NCBI RefSeq assembly: GCF_003634585.1
Contig: NZ_RBLG01000001.1
Location: forward strand, 744,001-808,000
DNA: 64,000 nucleotides
DNA from: Gillisia mitskevichiae
Lineage (GTDB): Bacteria; Bacteroidota; Bacteroidia; Flavobacteriales; Flavobacteriaceae
Direction of reading: 5' to 3'
Shown here: in pieces, positions 25,822 through 35,147 of the stretch
Position numbering within the stretch: the stretch's first letter is position 1
Layout of the letters: the number at the start of each line of letters is the position of its first letter
The notes under the pieces: generated by a model
Databases searched by the model: none
Seen by the model: only the letters and a program-made list of their open reading frames with translations
What the model was told of the DNA's origin: nothing
Translations under genes and position numbers: made by a program

Positions 25822-26769
25822 ATGATAGTTCTGCATGCCGATAGTAATAATCCTTTACTGATCAAAGAATTACAAAAAGTAGGTTATCACAATGTTGAAG
25901 CCTATGATGTTTGTAAAGAAGATATTCTTGCCAATCAACATTTGTTTGATGGAATTATAATTCGAAGCAGATTTAAGATCGATAAAGACTTTATAGATAG
26001 AGCTCCAAATTTAAAGTTTATAGCCAGAGTTGGTGCGGGTTTGGAAAGTATAGATGTAGAATATGCAAAGGAAAGTGGAATTGAACTTTTTGCAGCGCCA
26101 GAAGGGAATAGCAATGCCGTTGGGGAACATGCCTTAGGAATGTTACTTTCTCTTCTTAATAAGTTAACCAAAGCCAATAGGGAAGTGCATCAAGGATATT
26201 GGCATAGAGAGGATAATAGAGGAATAGAACTAGACGGGAAAACAGTTGGTATTATTGGATATGGAAATATGGGAAAAGCCTTTGCTAAAAAGCTAAGAGG
26301 TTTTGATGTTAAGGTTCTTTGTTACGATATTTTAAAAGGGGTAGGAGATGAAAATGCCACTCAAGTGAGTTTGGAAGAACTTCAAAATACTGCTGAAGTA
26401 TTAAGCTTGCATACTCCATGGACACAGCAAACAAATAAGATGGTAAACACGAACTTTATAAATAAGTTCAAGAATCCTTTTTGGTTTATAAATACAGCAA
26501 GAGGGAAAAGTGTAATTACTGCAGATCTGGTTTTAGGGCTTATAGAAGGCAAGATTCTTGGAGCGGGTTTAGATGTTTTAGAATATGAAAAAGATTCTTT
26601 CGAGCATTTATTTCAAGATCACCAAATCCCTCCCGATCTTAAGGAGCTTATGTTTTTTGAAAATGTAATTTTAAGTCCGCATGTTGCAGGTTGGACCGAG
26701 GAGTCTCACAGAAAATTGGCTTCTACTATCGCCTATAAGATCATAGATAAATTTGGAGAAGCGATATAA
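25822..26769 (+). CDS. D-2-hydroxyacid dehydrogenase (SerA-like)
   Basis: This 315-residue NAD-dependent dehydrogenase interconverts a 2-keto acid and a D-2-hydroxy acid. IIIRSRFKIDKDFIDRAPNLKFIARVGAG belongs to the substrate domain. IIGYGNMGKAFAKKL is the nucleotide-binding loop. NTARGKSV carries the substrate-binding Arg, and ILSPHVAGWTEES the catalytic His. There is no C-terminal ACT domain, so it is a short form compared with E. coli SerA. Phosphoglycerate is a possible substrate, but no serC or serB is nearby to prove it. Confidence 0.88.
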   Translation: MIVLHADSNNPLLIKELQKVGYHNVEAYDVCKEDILANQHLFDGIIIRSRFKIDKDFIDRAPNLKFIARVGAGLESIDVEYAKESGIELFAAPEGNSNAVGEHALGMLLSLLNKLTKANREVHQGYWHREDNRGIELDGKTVGIIGYGNMGKAFAKKLRGFDVKVLCYDILKGVGDENATQVSLEELQNTAEVLSLHTPWTQQTNKMVNTNFINKFKNPFWFINTARGKSVITADLVLGLIEGKILGAGLDVLEYEKDSFEHLFQDHQIPPDLKELMFFENVILSPHVAGWTEESHRKLASTIAYKIIDKFGEAI

Positions 26770-26802
26770 GAAGTAAATTATAGAAATCTAATTCTGAAAA
26801 TA

Positions 26803-27195
26803 ATGACAATGAAAAATCGAGTTACAGGAATTGGTGGAGTTTTCTTTAAAACCAAAGATCCAAAAGCGGTAAAAGATTGGTATCGTGATCATCTAGGATT
26901 AAATACAGATCAGTGGGGTTCTACTTTTTGGTGGAAGAACAAAGAAGGCGAAGACTGTTCTACGCAATGGAGTCCCTTTAAAGAAGACACCGGTTATTTT
27001 GAACCTTCCAAAAAAGAATTCATGATGAATTTTAGAGTTGAAAATCTAGATGAACTTTTAGAGACACTAAAAGCAGAAGGAGTTCAAGTATTGGGTAAAA
27101 CAGAATCTGTAGAAGAAGGGAAATTTGGTTGGATAATGGATTTAGAAGGAAACAAAATTGAACTTTGGGAACCCAACGATAAAGCTTTCTTATAA
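26803..27195 (+). CDS. VOC (glyoxalase/bleomycin resistance) family protein
   Basis: This 130-residue protein has two beta-alpha-beta-beta-beta units of the VOC fold. ITGIGGVFFKTKDPKAVKDW-type sequence opens the first, and MNFRVENLDELLETLKAEGV the second. GKFGWIMDLEGNKIELWEP is the typical C-terminal strand with a metal-binding Glu. A second ATG at 26809 would shorten it by two residues. The substrate is unknown. It ends before a strong bidirectional terminator. Confidence 0.85.
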   Translation: MTMKNRVTGIGGVFFKTKDPKAVKDWYRDHLGLNTDQWGSTFWWKNKEGEDCSTQWSPFKEDTGYFEPSKKEFMMNFRVENLDELLETLKAEGVQVLGKTESVEEGKFGWIMDLEGNKIELWEPNDKAFL

Positions 27196-27204
27196 ATAGC
27201 ATAA

Positions 27205-27252
27205 AAAAAATCTCCAAATAGAGCGTGATTGCTGCTATTTGGAGATTTTTTA
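27205..27252. terminator. Bidirectional terminator between convergent genes
   Basis: AAAATCTCCAAATAG (27207-27221) pairs perfectly with CTATTTGGAGATTTT (27235-27249), with A-run before and T-run after. It can serve the VOC gene on the plus strand and the NAD(P)-binding protein gene on the minus strand. Confidence 0.9.
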
Positions 27253-27290
27253 TTTCCCTCAGGATAACAAATTGAAACTTGTCACATTGT

Positions 27291-27306
27291 CCCGATAGCT
27301 ATCGGG
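27291..27306. repeat. Palindrome CCCGATAGCTATCGGG
   Basis: A perfect 16-bp palindrome lies in the convergent intergenic space. An identical copy lies at 52259-52274, and a related one (CCAATAGCTATTGG) at 49947-49960. All are intergenic. Confidence 0.85.
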
Positions 27307-27317
27307 ATGTCGAAATG

Positions 27318-27962
27318 TTATCTACTTAAATCTATAATTGCATTTTTTATAGACTCTTTTCCTTCTAATGCTTCAAAAGTTTTGTTTTTAACCAAAGGAT
27401 CTGCAAGGCTCATCACCAATAAAAAGGCAACATCATCTCGAGAGATCTCACCACTTTCATCTAATTTTTCAGCAAGCTTTACTTTTGCTAATCCTAGATC
27501 ATCATTCAATGCTCCGGGACGTACAATAGTATAAGAAAGTCCGCTATTTTTTAAGTGTTCATCTGCAGTTTGCTTGGCTTCCAAATAAACTTTTAGATCT
27601 TTATTAGATTCAGGTTTATCTGCTCCCATAGAACTCAACATCACGAATTTTTTAACTTTTGCCTTTTTAGAGGCATCTATCATTTTTATCGCTCCATTTT
27701 GATCTATTGCAATGGTTTTTTCTTCACCAGTACTTCCACCAGAACCGGCAGCAAATATCACTTTATCCATTCCTTGCACTGTTTGGTCTACATCTTTTTC
27801 TAGATCTCCCATTACAGTTTCTACATCCATATCTTCAAACATTTGTCTCTGATCTTCTTTTCTGATCATTGCATATGGCTCGAAGGTACTAGAGCTATTC
27901 AATATTTCTATAATTCTTTTTCCTGTCTGTCCTGTAGCTCCCACTACTAATACTCTTTCCAT
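27318..27962 (-). CDS. NAD(P)-binding SDR family protein (NmrA/YwnB-like)
   Basis: The protein from the ATG at 27962 (MERVLVVGATGQTG) is 214 residues. An upstream ATG at 28007 would add 15 residues without conserved features, so it is not used. VLVVGATGQTGKRI is the dinucleotide-binding loop. VIFAAGSGG and VKKFVMLSSMGADKPES are typical of the atypical SDR group, and YTIVRPGALND matches the region after the catalytic strand. The classical YxxxK pair is not obvious, so it may be a redox sensor or a weak reductase. It appears to be monocistronic. Confidence 0.85.
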   Translation of the reverse strand: MERVLVVGATGQTGKRIIEILNSSSTFEPYAMIRKEDQRQMFEDMDVETVMGDLEKDVDQTVQGMDKVIFAAGSGGSTGEEKTIAIDQNGAIKMIDASKKAKVKKFVMLSSMGADKPESNKDLKVYLEAKQTADEHLKNSGLSYTIVRPGALNDDLGLAKVKLAEKLDESGEISRDDVAFLLVMSLADPLVKNKTFEALEGKESIKNAIIDLSR

Positions 27963-28063
27963 CTTATTTATTTTAAAGTTTTTTAATATACTTATGAAAT
28001 CATCCAATTCCCAATTTTGCTGAAGGTATAACAGGAAATTAACAACTCACGATAATCAAAAAC

Positions 28064-29863
28064 TTAGGTATGATTAAGCTTTTGTTCCAATTCTTTCTGA
28101 AACTCTTCCATTACAGGTTTAACGGTGCTTTCTGGTAGATCTGCTATTTTAATATACATGAGACCATCTATAGCATTATTGAATAATGGATCTACGTTAA
28201 AGGCAACTACCCGTGCATTTTGTTTTATATACTTTTTAATTAAAACGGGAAGTCTTAAGCTTTCCGGTTCCAATTCATCTATAATTTTATCGAATTTGTT
28301 TAGATCGGCTTCACTTTCATCAAAGACAATGTCTTTGTCGGCATCATTTAATTTCACCTTAAATTCTTTTTTCGGTCTAATATATTGAGCCACATAGGGA
28401 TCGTAATAATTAGACTTCATAAACTCGATCATTAAAGACTTGGAGAAATTCGAGAATTTATTGCTGATGCTTACTCCGCCAATAAGATATTTATGTTCTG
28501 GGAAACGTAAAGTACAATGAACGATGCCTTTCCATAACAAGAATAAAGGCATAGGCCGTAATTGATAATCCTTTATGATAAAAGCTCTTCCCATTTCTAT
28601 AGATTGACTCATCATATCGTACAACTCTGGCTCGAATCTAAATAGGTCTTGAAGGTAAAAGCCATTTATTCCATAGGCTTTAAAAATTTCTTTTCCCATT
28701 CCCATTCTATAAGCTCCAGCTATTTTTTTAGTATCGTTATCCCATAGAAATAAATGATAGTAATACTCATCAAAAGGATCCAGATCTATAGAGTTATTGC
28801 TTCCTTCGCCAACTTCTCTAAAGGTGATTTCTCTTAATCTTCCAATTTCAGTAAGAATATTTGGGATCACTTCTTTTTTGGCTAAAAAGACTTCATAATT
28901 TTTACTCGACAATAGGCGTTTATCCAATCTCCTACAAGTTTCTATTTCCTCTTCCATTAAAGCCTGATTCGCCTGTAACGGAATCTTTTTTGGGCTTTTT
29001 GGCAGTTTTAAACTTTTTGGAATATTGTCAAAAAGGCTTTTCTTTTCAAAAGAATTGGCCAACATATAGGTCTTTCTCCGTAAAAATGCTGTAAAAGCCT
29101 CTAAATTTGGATTTGCAGTTTGATCTTCAACAGAGATAGGATTCCCAATACGAACCATGATCTTTCTTTTCTTTTGAGAAAGCATTTCACTTGGTAATTT
29201 AGCGGTTCTTAAAATATCGCTCATACTAGCTAGGCGATAAAAGAAAGTGCTGTTTTTTGCGTGAAAATAAATAGGGACTACGGGAACTTTAGCTTTTTGT
29301 ATAAGTTTCATAGCAGATGGTTCCCAAGGTTTATCTACAATATATTTTTCGTCTTTATAAGTAGAAACTTCTCCTGCGGGAAAAATCCCTAATGCTCCAC
29401 CTTCTTTTAAATGTGCAATCGCTTGTTTGATCCCTCCTAAACTGGATTTTGCATCCTTATGATCTTCAAAAGGATTAACCGGCATTATATAGGGTTTCAA
29501 AGGATCTAAACGATGTAAAAGAAAATTAGCGATCACTTTAAAATCACTTCGTTTATCTAAAAGGATCTTCATAAGGATCATTCCGTCTATTCCGCCTAAA
29601 GGATGATTTGCAACTGTTATAAAAGCACCAGTTTTCGGAATTCGCTTTAAATCTTTATCGGGGATCTCAAAATCGATCTCAAAACCTTCCAGAATAGAAT
29701 TTATAAATGTAATTCCATCTAGATTCTTTCTGGATTCGTATTCTTTATTTAGAGTAGAAAGTTTTGTGCTTCGTAGAACGATCCAACCAATAGCAGTGCC
29801 TATTGGTCCTAATTTTTGAAGATTCATAACTTTGGCAACTTCCTGCGCGGTAACAATTCCCAT
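28064..29863 (-). CDS. Bifunctional acyltransferase, OlsF-like (amino-acid lipid synthesis)
   Basis: This 599-residue protein fuses two acyltransferases. The N-terminal half (about 75-270) is a PlsC-type O-acyltransferase: ITVANHPLGGIDG holds the catalytic His87 and Asp93, and GALGIFPAGEVS the phosphate-contact motif. The C-terminal half (about 310-520) is a GNAT-like N-acyltransferase of the hemolysin/OlsB type: WDNDTKKIAGAYRMGMGKEI and IEMGRAFIIKDYQLRPMPLF. The same order occurs in OlsF of Flavobacterium johnsoniae and Serratia, which makes ornithine lipids by N- and then O-acylation. Ornithine or glycine lipid synthesis is therefore likely. It acts at the inner face of the cytoplasmic membrane. 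The start may instead be an ATG 12 codons later. Confidence 0.85.
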   Translation of the reverse strand: MGIVTAQEVAKVMNLQKLGPIGTAIGWIVLRSTKLSTLNKEYESRKNLDGITFINSILEGFEIDFEIPDKDLKRIPKTGAFITVANHPLGGIDGMILMKILLDKRSDFKVIANFLLHRLDPLKPYIMPVNPFEDHKDAKSSLGGIKQAIAHLKEGGALGIFPAGEVSTYKDEKYIVDKPWEPSAMKLIQKAKVPVVPIYFHAKNSTFFYRLASMSDILRTAKLPSEMLSQKKRKIMVRIGNPISVEDQTANPNLEAFTAFLRRKTYMLANSFEKKSLFDNIPKSLKLPKSPKKIPLQANQALMEEEIETCRRLDKRLLSSKNYEVFLAKKEVIPNILTEIGRLREITFREVGEGSNNSIDLDPFDEYYYHLFLWDNDTKKIAGAYRMGMGKEIFKAYGINGFYLQDLFRFEPELYDMMSQSIEMGRAFIIKDYQLRPMPLFLLWKGIVHCTLRFPEHKYLIGGVSISNKFSNFSKSLMIEFMKSNYYDPYVAQYIRPKKEFKVKLNDADKDIVFDESEADLNKFDKIIDELEPESLRLPVLIKKYIKQNARVVAFNVDPLFNNAIDGLMYIKIADLPESTVKPVMEEFQKELEQKLNHT

Positions 29864-29916
29864 TAAGCGTTGTTTAAATTGTTAACAAAGATAGCGAATA
29901 GAATTTTCGAGTTAGT

Positions 29917-31170
29917 TTAAGACTTTGTTACTATTTGAACGGTGTTTTGCATTACTTGTTTCAATAATACTTCTTTATCTTTTTCTAAAGATCCAATAGC
30001 TCCTTCATTAAAATGTCTAATTGTATAAAGAGAAACCCCTGTAGTGTAACTCACCTTATATCTTGCTTTTAAATGCTGAATAAGTTTCTCGAGATTATTA
30101 AATTTATTGTCTATACAAACTGCGAAACTTATAGCAGAATTTTGGATGAGGTCTACTTTTATTTGGTAGAGATGAAATAGTCTAAAGATCTCACTGATAT
30201 TTTCTTCTACCATGAAGGAAAAATCTAGAGAAGATAATGAAATTAGAACCTGACCTTTTTTTACTATAAAGCAAGGAATTGCTGGGATTAGAGCTTGTCC
30301 TTTACTTACAGCTGTTCCATTTCCAGACGGGTCTATAAATGATTTTACAAAAAGAGGTATTTCTTTTCTTTGTAATGGTTGTAGTGTTTTAGGGTGAATT
30401 ACAGAAGCGCCATAAAATGCCAATTCTATAGCTTCTTCATAAGAAATTTGATGCAGAAGCTGCGGATTTTCGAAAACCCGAGGATCCGCGTTTAGCACTC
30501 CGGGAACATCTTTCCAAATAACCACTTTTTCTGCATTCAAACAATAAGCAAAAATGGCAGCGGTATAATCACTCCCTTCTCTACCTAGAGTCGTGGTAAA
30601 ATTATTTGTGTCTCCCCCTATAAATCCTTGGGTAAGATAGAGTTGCTCTTTTTTAACCTTGTTTGCAATTCTGTTTTGAGTTTCTTCCCAATTTACCGAG
30701 GCATCTCGATAAATATTATCGGTTTTTATGAGGGTTCGGGCATCTAACCAAGTATGATCGATCCCTTGGGCTGTAAAATATTCACTTACAATAGTAGAGG
30801 ATATCAATTCTCCAAAACACACCAATTGGTCATAAACAAAATCGTACTTGGTAGATTTATTATGAACCATGAAATTCTGGATCTCCTCAAAGAAAACATC
30901 TAACTTTTTATAAATGGGAGCTTGCTTAGAACGGAATAATTGATCTACAATTTCAAGATGATAGGATCTAATATCAGAAAGACTTTCGGGAATAGCTTTT
31001 GGATTATTTAAATAATCTTTGATAACAACTTCAAAAGCATTAGTCATTTTCCCCATTGCAGAGATAACGATCACTTTATCTTTTGCCCCTGTTAGTTTGA
31101 GCACCTTTAAAACGTTCTGTACAGAAGCCGCGTCTTTAGTTGATGCACCACCAAACTTATATATATCCAT
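29917..31170 (-). CDS. Aspartate kinase
   Basis: This 417-residue enzyme phosphorylates aspartate, the first step to lysine, threonine and methionine. It begins MDIYKFGGASTKDAASVQNV, with the KFGGAS nucleotide-binding motif. GFIGGDTNNFTTTLGREGSDYTAA and KDVPGVLNADPRVF form the catalytic core; a C-terminal regulatory ACT-like part follows (VLISLSSLDFSFMVEENISE). It is monofunctional, with no homoserine dehydrogenase fused. The ATG is 2 bp after the stop of a GNAT gene, so the two are co-transcribed. Feedback control by an amino acid is likely, but which one is not evident. Confidence 0.93.
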   Translation of the reverse strand: MDIYKFGGASTKDAASVQNVLKVLKLTGAKDKVIVISAMGKMTNAFEVVIKDYLNNPKAIPESLSDIRSYHLEIVDQLFRSKQAPIYKKLDVFFEEIQNFMVHNKSTKYDFVYDQLVCFGELISSTIVSEYFTAQGIDHTWLDARTLIKTDNIYRDASVNWEETQNRIANKVKKEQLYLTQGFIGGDTNNFTTTLGREGSDYTAAIFAYCLNAEKVVIWKDVPGVLNADPRVFENPQLLHQISYEEAIELAFYGASVIHPKTLQPLQRKEIPLFVKSFIDPSGNGTAVSKGQALIPAIPCFIVKKGQVLISLSSLDFSFMVEENISEIFRLFHLYQIKVDLIQNSAISFAVCIDNKFNNLEKLIQHLKARYKVSYTTGVSLYTIRHFNEGAIGSLEKDKEVLLKQVMQNTVQIVTKS

Positions 31171-31172
31171 TC

Positions 31173-31646
31173 TTACTTTTCGATATTTTTTTGTATTCCG
31201 GTTTCGTCCATGTGCACGGTATACCAGTTTTTCTTAACATCTGCTCCAGTATTTTCGTAAAACTCGATGGCATTTTCATTACCTTCAGAAACCACCCATT
31301 CTACGCGTCTTACTCCATTGTCATGGCCATACTGTACTACTCTTTTGTATAAAGCACCACCAAGTCCTGTACCTCGCATCTCTTTTTTAACTATTAGATC
31401 TTCTAAATGAACGGTACGTCCTTTCCAAGTGGAAAATCTGAAATACACCAATGCCATTCCTTGAATTTTACCATCCACCTCAGCCACGAAACAGTTGAAA
31501 TTTCCGTTCTCAAAACCTTCTTTTTCTAGATCTGCAACTTCTATTTCTACTTGATTAGATGCATTTTCGTATGCTGCAAGTTCTTTGATAAGCTCTAGAA
31601 CTTGTGGCATATCATTTTTTTGTGCTTCTCTAATTGTATATTCCAT
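31173..31646 (-). CDS. GNAT family N-acetyltransferase (copy 1)
   Basis: This 157-residue enzyme has the SAT1-like GNAT fold. YTIREAQKNDMPQVLELIKE opens it, FSTWKGRTVHLEDLIV is a conserved strand, and KEMRGTGLGGALYKRVV is the acetyl-CoA-binding RGxGxG motif. The closest relative in the window is the protein at 31900-32376, similar over its full length by eye. Family members acetylate polyamines or amino acids such as thialysine. Its stop lies 2 bp before the aspartate kinase start. Confidence 0.88.
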   Translation of the reverse strand: MEYTIREAQKNDMPQVLELIKELAAYENASNQVEIEVADLEKEGFENGNFNCFVAEVDGKIQGMALVYFRFSTWKGRTVHLEDLIVKKEMRGTGLGGALYKRVVQYGHDNGVRRVEWVVSEGNENAIEFYENTGADVKKNWYTVHMDETGIQKNIEK

Positions 31647-31899
31647 AATTGTTGCTTTTTCACAAATTTAGCAAACCATTCTTATATATGGTAGTTATGT
31701 GAAAGTAGAATTTGAATATACACGTATAAATTTTTAACTGAATTTCTGATTTTTTTTGTGATTGTATTCCCATTAGTCCTACCATCTATAGATTTAAATG
31801 GCTGAATATAAAGTGAATAATTATCTGGAGATTGGCAACTAAAGATTCTAGTTATAGGTTTTAGAAGCTTTGCATTTTAGAGAATATCTTAAAACGGTT

Positions 31900-32376
31900 T
31901 TACCTTTCTATATAAGATTTCATGGCTTTTTCATCCATTTGAACAATATGCCAATTTTTCAAAACTTTGGCTCCACTGCGTTCATAAAATTCTATTGCTG
32001 GAGTGTTCCAATCTAGAACCACCCATTCTGTTCTTTTAACGCCTTGCTCTAAAGCATAAGCAATCACTTTCTTATATAAAGCACTTCCCATTCCAGTGCC
32101 TCGCATTTCTTGTCTAACTACAAGATCTTCTAAATGGACCACTTTCCCTTTCCAGGTAGAAAATCTAAAATATACAAGAGCAATACCCTCTATTCTATTA
32201 TTAGCTTCAGCAACGAAACAAGTGTAAAACGCATCGGTACCAAAACCAAATTTTTCAAGATCCTGTACATTTATCTCTACTGCATCAGGTTCTTTTTCAA
32301 AGGTTGCCAGTTCTTGGATTAGTTCCAGAATTTGTGGAAGGTCTTTCTTTTCAGCTTTGCGGATTGTAAATTTCAT
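31900..32376 (-). CDS. GNAT family N-acetyltransferase (copy 2)
   Basis: This 158-residue enzyme is a tandem paralogue of the one at 31173-31646. Shared blocks include LVYFRFSTWKGKVVHLEDLV and EMRGTGMGSALYKKV, the acetyl-CoA loop. The two genes are separated by about 250 bp with no gene in between. Divergence is enough to suggest an old duplication with possibly different substrates. Polyamine or diamine acetylation is a family-level guess. Confidence 0.88.
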   Translation of the reverse strand: MKFTIRKAEKKDLPQILELIQELATFEKEPDAVEINVQDLEKFGFGTDAFYTCFVAEANNRIEGIALVYFRFSTWKGKVVHLEDLVVRQEMRGTGMGSALYKKVIAYALEQGVKRTEWVVLDWNTPAIEFYERSGAKVLKNWHIVQMDEKAMKSYIER

Positions 32377-32457
32377 ATTCGTGTTAATTAATTCAAAAAT
32401 AAGGAACTTACAATTATTTAAAACACGAAAACGTTATAGTACCTTATATATTTTAGA

Positions 32458-32465
32458 TATTTTTG
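32458..32465 (+). promoter_or_regulatory. Predicted fbp -7 box
   Basis: TATTTTTG matches the TAnnTTTG consensus 26 bp before the fbp ATG. The -33 element is not clear. Confidence 0.4.
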
Positions 32466-32491
32466 CCGCAACTTAATCATATCCCATTAAA

Positions 32492-33502
32492 ATGTCCAAG
32501 AAAAATCAGACTTTAGGTGAATTTATAATAGAAAATCAAGAGGATTTTGCTTACTCTTCCGGGGAGCTGTCTAGATTGATAAATTCTATTAGGCTTGCTG
32601 CAAAAGTGGTAAATCACGAAGTTAACAAAGCAGGATTAGTGGACATTATTGGTGCTCATGGGGAGACTAATATTCAGGGAGAAGACCAGCAAAAGTTGGA
32701 TGTTTATGCAAATGATACTTTTATAAAGACCCTTACTAATAGAGAAATTGTTTGTGGGATCGCTTCCGAAGAAAATGACGATTTTATAACTATTGAAGGT
32801 CATAATAAAGATCACAAGAATAAATATGTGGTGCTTATGGATCCTTTGGATGGAAGTTCTAACATAGATGTAAATGTTTCTGTAGGAACTATTTTTTCTG
32901 TATATAGAAGAGTAACTCCAGTTGGAACTCCAGTGACTAAAGAGGATTTTTTACAACCAGGGAATAAACAAGTTGCTGCCGGATATATTATTTATGGAAC
33001 TTCTACTATGTTGGTTTATACTACAGGGAACGGAGTGAATGGGTTTACTTTAAATCCCGCTTTAGGTTCGTGGTATTTATCTCATCCACAAATGAAATTT
33101 CCTGAAACTGGAACGATCTACTCAATAAACGAAGGGAATTATATTCATTTTCCACAAGGGGTAAAAGACTATATTAAATACTGCCAGGAAGAGAAACCTG
33201 AAGGTCCATATACATCTAGATATATTGGATCTATGGTGAGCGATATTCATAGAAATATGATAAAAGGGGGGATTTTTATCTATCCTAAAAGCTCACAGAA
33301 TTCTTCTGGAAAATTACGTTTGTTATACGAATGTAACCCAATGGCCTTTATTGTTGAACAAGCCGGAGGTAAGGCCAGCGATGGGTTTGATAGAATATTG
33401 GATCTAAAGCCGACAGAGTTGCATCAACGAGTTCCATTCTTTTGTGGAAGTACAAAAATGGTAGAAAAAGCTGAAGAATTTATGACGGCGAAAGATCGCT
33501 AG
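32492..33502 (+). CDS. fbp: Fructose-1,6-bisphosphatase, class I
   Basis: This 336-residue enzyme hydrolyses fructose 1,6-bisphosphate in gluconeogenesis. [23 protein letters not shown] is the metal-binding core with [14 protein letters not shown] gives another metal ligand, and [22 protein letters not shown] and [20 protein letters not shown] complete the sugar-phosphate site. Length is normal for the class I family. It faces a TerB-like gene, stop to stop, with only 3 bp between. Confidence 0.96.
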   Translation: MSKKNQTLGEFIIENQEDFAYSSGELSRLINSIRLAAKVVNHEVNKAGLVDIIGAHGETNIQGEDQQKLDVYANDTFIKTLTNREIVCGIASEENDDFITIEGHNKDHKNKYVVLMDPLDGSSNIDVNVSVGTIFSVYRRVTPVGTPVTKEDFLQPGNKQVAAGYIIYGTSTMLVYTTGNGVNGFTLNPALGSWYLSHPQMKFPETGTIYSINEGNYIHFPQGVKDYIKYCQEEKPEGPYTSRYIGSMVSDIHRNMIKGGIFIYPKSSQNSSGKLRLLYECNPMAFIVEQAGGKASDGFDRILDLKPTELHQRVPFFCGSTKMVEKAEEFMTAKDR

Positions 33503-33505
33503 AAT

Positions 33506-33931
33506 CTAGTCTTTATTTAATAAATACCTGTAATCGTCAAAACTTAAGTGACCACTAAAGATATCTACAGATCTTTTGATGATTGCTTTAGATGATTCTT
33601 CAGAAAAACCAAGTCCAATTGCATATTTTTTGATAAGCTCTGCTTCTTCTTCATCTATATTGTGATCTGAAAAGATGATGGTGAAAAGATCATGAAGTCT
33701 TTCCAATCTTCTTTCTACAGTATTAGGCGGTTGAATTGGAAACGAAGAAGGGTTTTTTAATACCTTAGTATATTCAGATTCATCGATATTCAATTTTCTG
33801 GCAAATCTTTGAAGCTGAACTTCTTCCAGCTCATTTATTTCACCATCTATTGCTGCTAAGTTAACAATAGCTGCAAAGTGACCTAAATTACGTAAATGCT
33901 CTCCCGAGTCAAACAAATCTACAAATGACAT
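33506..33931 (-). CDS. TerB-like (tellurite resistance family) protein
   Basis: This 141-residue all-helical protein contains LGHFAAIVNLAAIDGEINELEEVQLQ and a second helical pair around FSDHNIDEEEAELIKKYAIG, both of the TerB/DjlA-like type with acidic metal-binding loops (DGEIN, DHNIDEEE). There is no membrane segment. TerB domains bind metal ions in stress-related complexes. No other ter genes are nearby, so a tellurite function is not implied. Confidence 0.8.
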   Translation of the reverse strand: MSFVDLFDSGEHLRNLGHFAAIVNLAAIDGEINELEEVQLQRFARKLNIDESEYTKVLKNPSSFPIQPPNTVERRLERLHDLFTIIFSDHNIDEEEAELIKKYAIGLGFSEESSKAIIKRSVDIFSGHLSFDDYRYLLNKD

Positions 33932-34094
33932 ATATAATATAATTTAATGCTGCAAATATAGATAAACCTCGAATGATGTGAAATCAATTATATCATAATT
34001 AATTTGGGCTTCTACATTCGCTAATCTTTTCTTAATCGCTTTATCAAAAAAAGCAAATTCCCTAACTTTCTTCAGCTAAAACAAATGAAGCATT

Positions 34095-35147
34095 ATGAGT
34101 AATCCATTGTTAGTGTTCAATGATAAGGGAATTTACTGTGAGCAAGCCAGGGTTTATTTGGATCCTTGGCAACCGGTAGATCACGCGATAATATCTCATG
34201 GACATGCAGATCATTCCAGATGGGGACATAAAAAATATATTACTCATCACTCTAATGTTCCAATTATTAAACACAGATTGGGAGAAATAGTAGTTACGGG
34301 AAAAGAGTGGAATGAGACATTTACTATTAACGGTGTTAAATTCTCCCTTCACCCCGCGGGACATATTATTGGTTCCTCACAAATTAGAGTGGAATATAAA
34401 GGGGAAGTTTGGGTTTTTACAGGAGATTATAAAATGGAAGATGATGGGGTTGCAGTTCCTTACGAGTCTGTAAAATGTCATTCTTTTATTACTGAATGCA
34501 CCTTTGGTTTGCCGGCATTTAAATGGACACCGCAGGATCAAGTGATGACAGATGTTAATAACTGGTGGCAGCAAAATAGGGAGGATGGGAGAACCTCCAT
34601 TCTATTTGGATATTCCTTAGGAAAAGCTCAACGTTTGTTGAAGTATTTAGACCCGAGCATTGGGAAGATCTATACGCATGGAGCTATAGAAAATATGACT
34701 GAAGTTTTAAGACCTCAGTTAAGCATGCCCGAAACTATTAGAATTACAAGAGATACTAAAAAAGAGGAACTAAAAGGGAGTATGGTTTTGGCGCCTCCAA
34801 GTGCTCACGGTACTCCTTGGATAAGGAAAATGGTTCCTTATGTTACTGCATCTGCAAGTGGATGGATGACCTTTCGTGGCGCGAGAAGACGAAGAGCTAT
34901 AGATAAAGGATTTGTGCTTTCAGATCATTGTGATTGGCAAGGTTTGCTACAAGCAATAGAAGGAACAGGATGTGAAAAAGTGATCTGCACACATGGATAT
35001 ACCGATATTTTTTCAAGATTTTTAAGAGAAAAAGGATATGATGCTAGAACAGAAGAAACTCAGTATGAAGGAGAAATAGGAGAATTAGAAGCGAAGAGTG
35101 AAATAGAAAAGGATCCTGAACCAGTAGATAAAATAACTAGCTTATGA
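34095..35147 (+). CDS. DNA ligase-associated exonuclease (MBL fold)
   Basis: This 350-residue beta-CASP-like metallo-beta-lactamase-fold nuclease has AIISHGHADHS with the HxHxDH metal motif. HPAGHIIGSSQIRVE follows, then VFTGDYKMEDDGV and SDHCDWQGLLQAIEGTGCEKVICTHGYTD. It matches the exonuclease found with PP_1105-type DNA ligases. It is the first gene of the Exo-Lig-Lhr-MPE cassette described in Pseudomonas putida, and its stop overlaps the ligase start (ATGA). It probably trims DNA ends for the ligase. Confidence 0.92.
   Translation: MSNPLLVFNDKGIYCEQARVYLDPWQPVDHAIISHGHADHSRWGHKKYITHHSNVPIIKHRLGEIVVTGKEWNETFTINGVKFSLHPAGHIIGSSQIRVEYKGEVWVFTGDYKMEDDGVAVPYESVKCHSFITECTFGLPAFKWTPQDQVMTDVNNWWQQNREDGRTSILFGYSLGKAQRLLKYLDPSIGKIYTHGAIENMTEVLRPQLSMPETIRITRDTKKEELKGSMVLAPPSAHGTPWIRKMVPYVTASASGWMTFRGARRRRAIDKGFVLSDHCDWQGLLQAIEGTGCEKVICTHGYTDIFSRFLREKGYDARTEETQYEGEIGELEAKSEIEKDPEPVDKITSL

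Noticed and set aside
33506-33931. Tellurite resistance locus
   Set aside because: Only one TerB-like domain protein is present, with no other ter genes.
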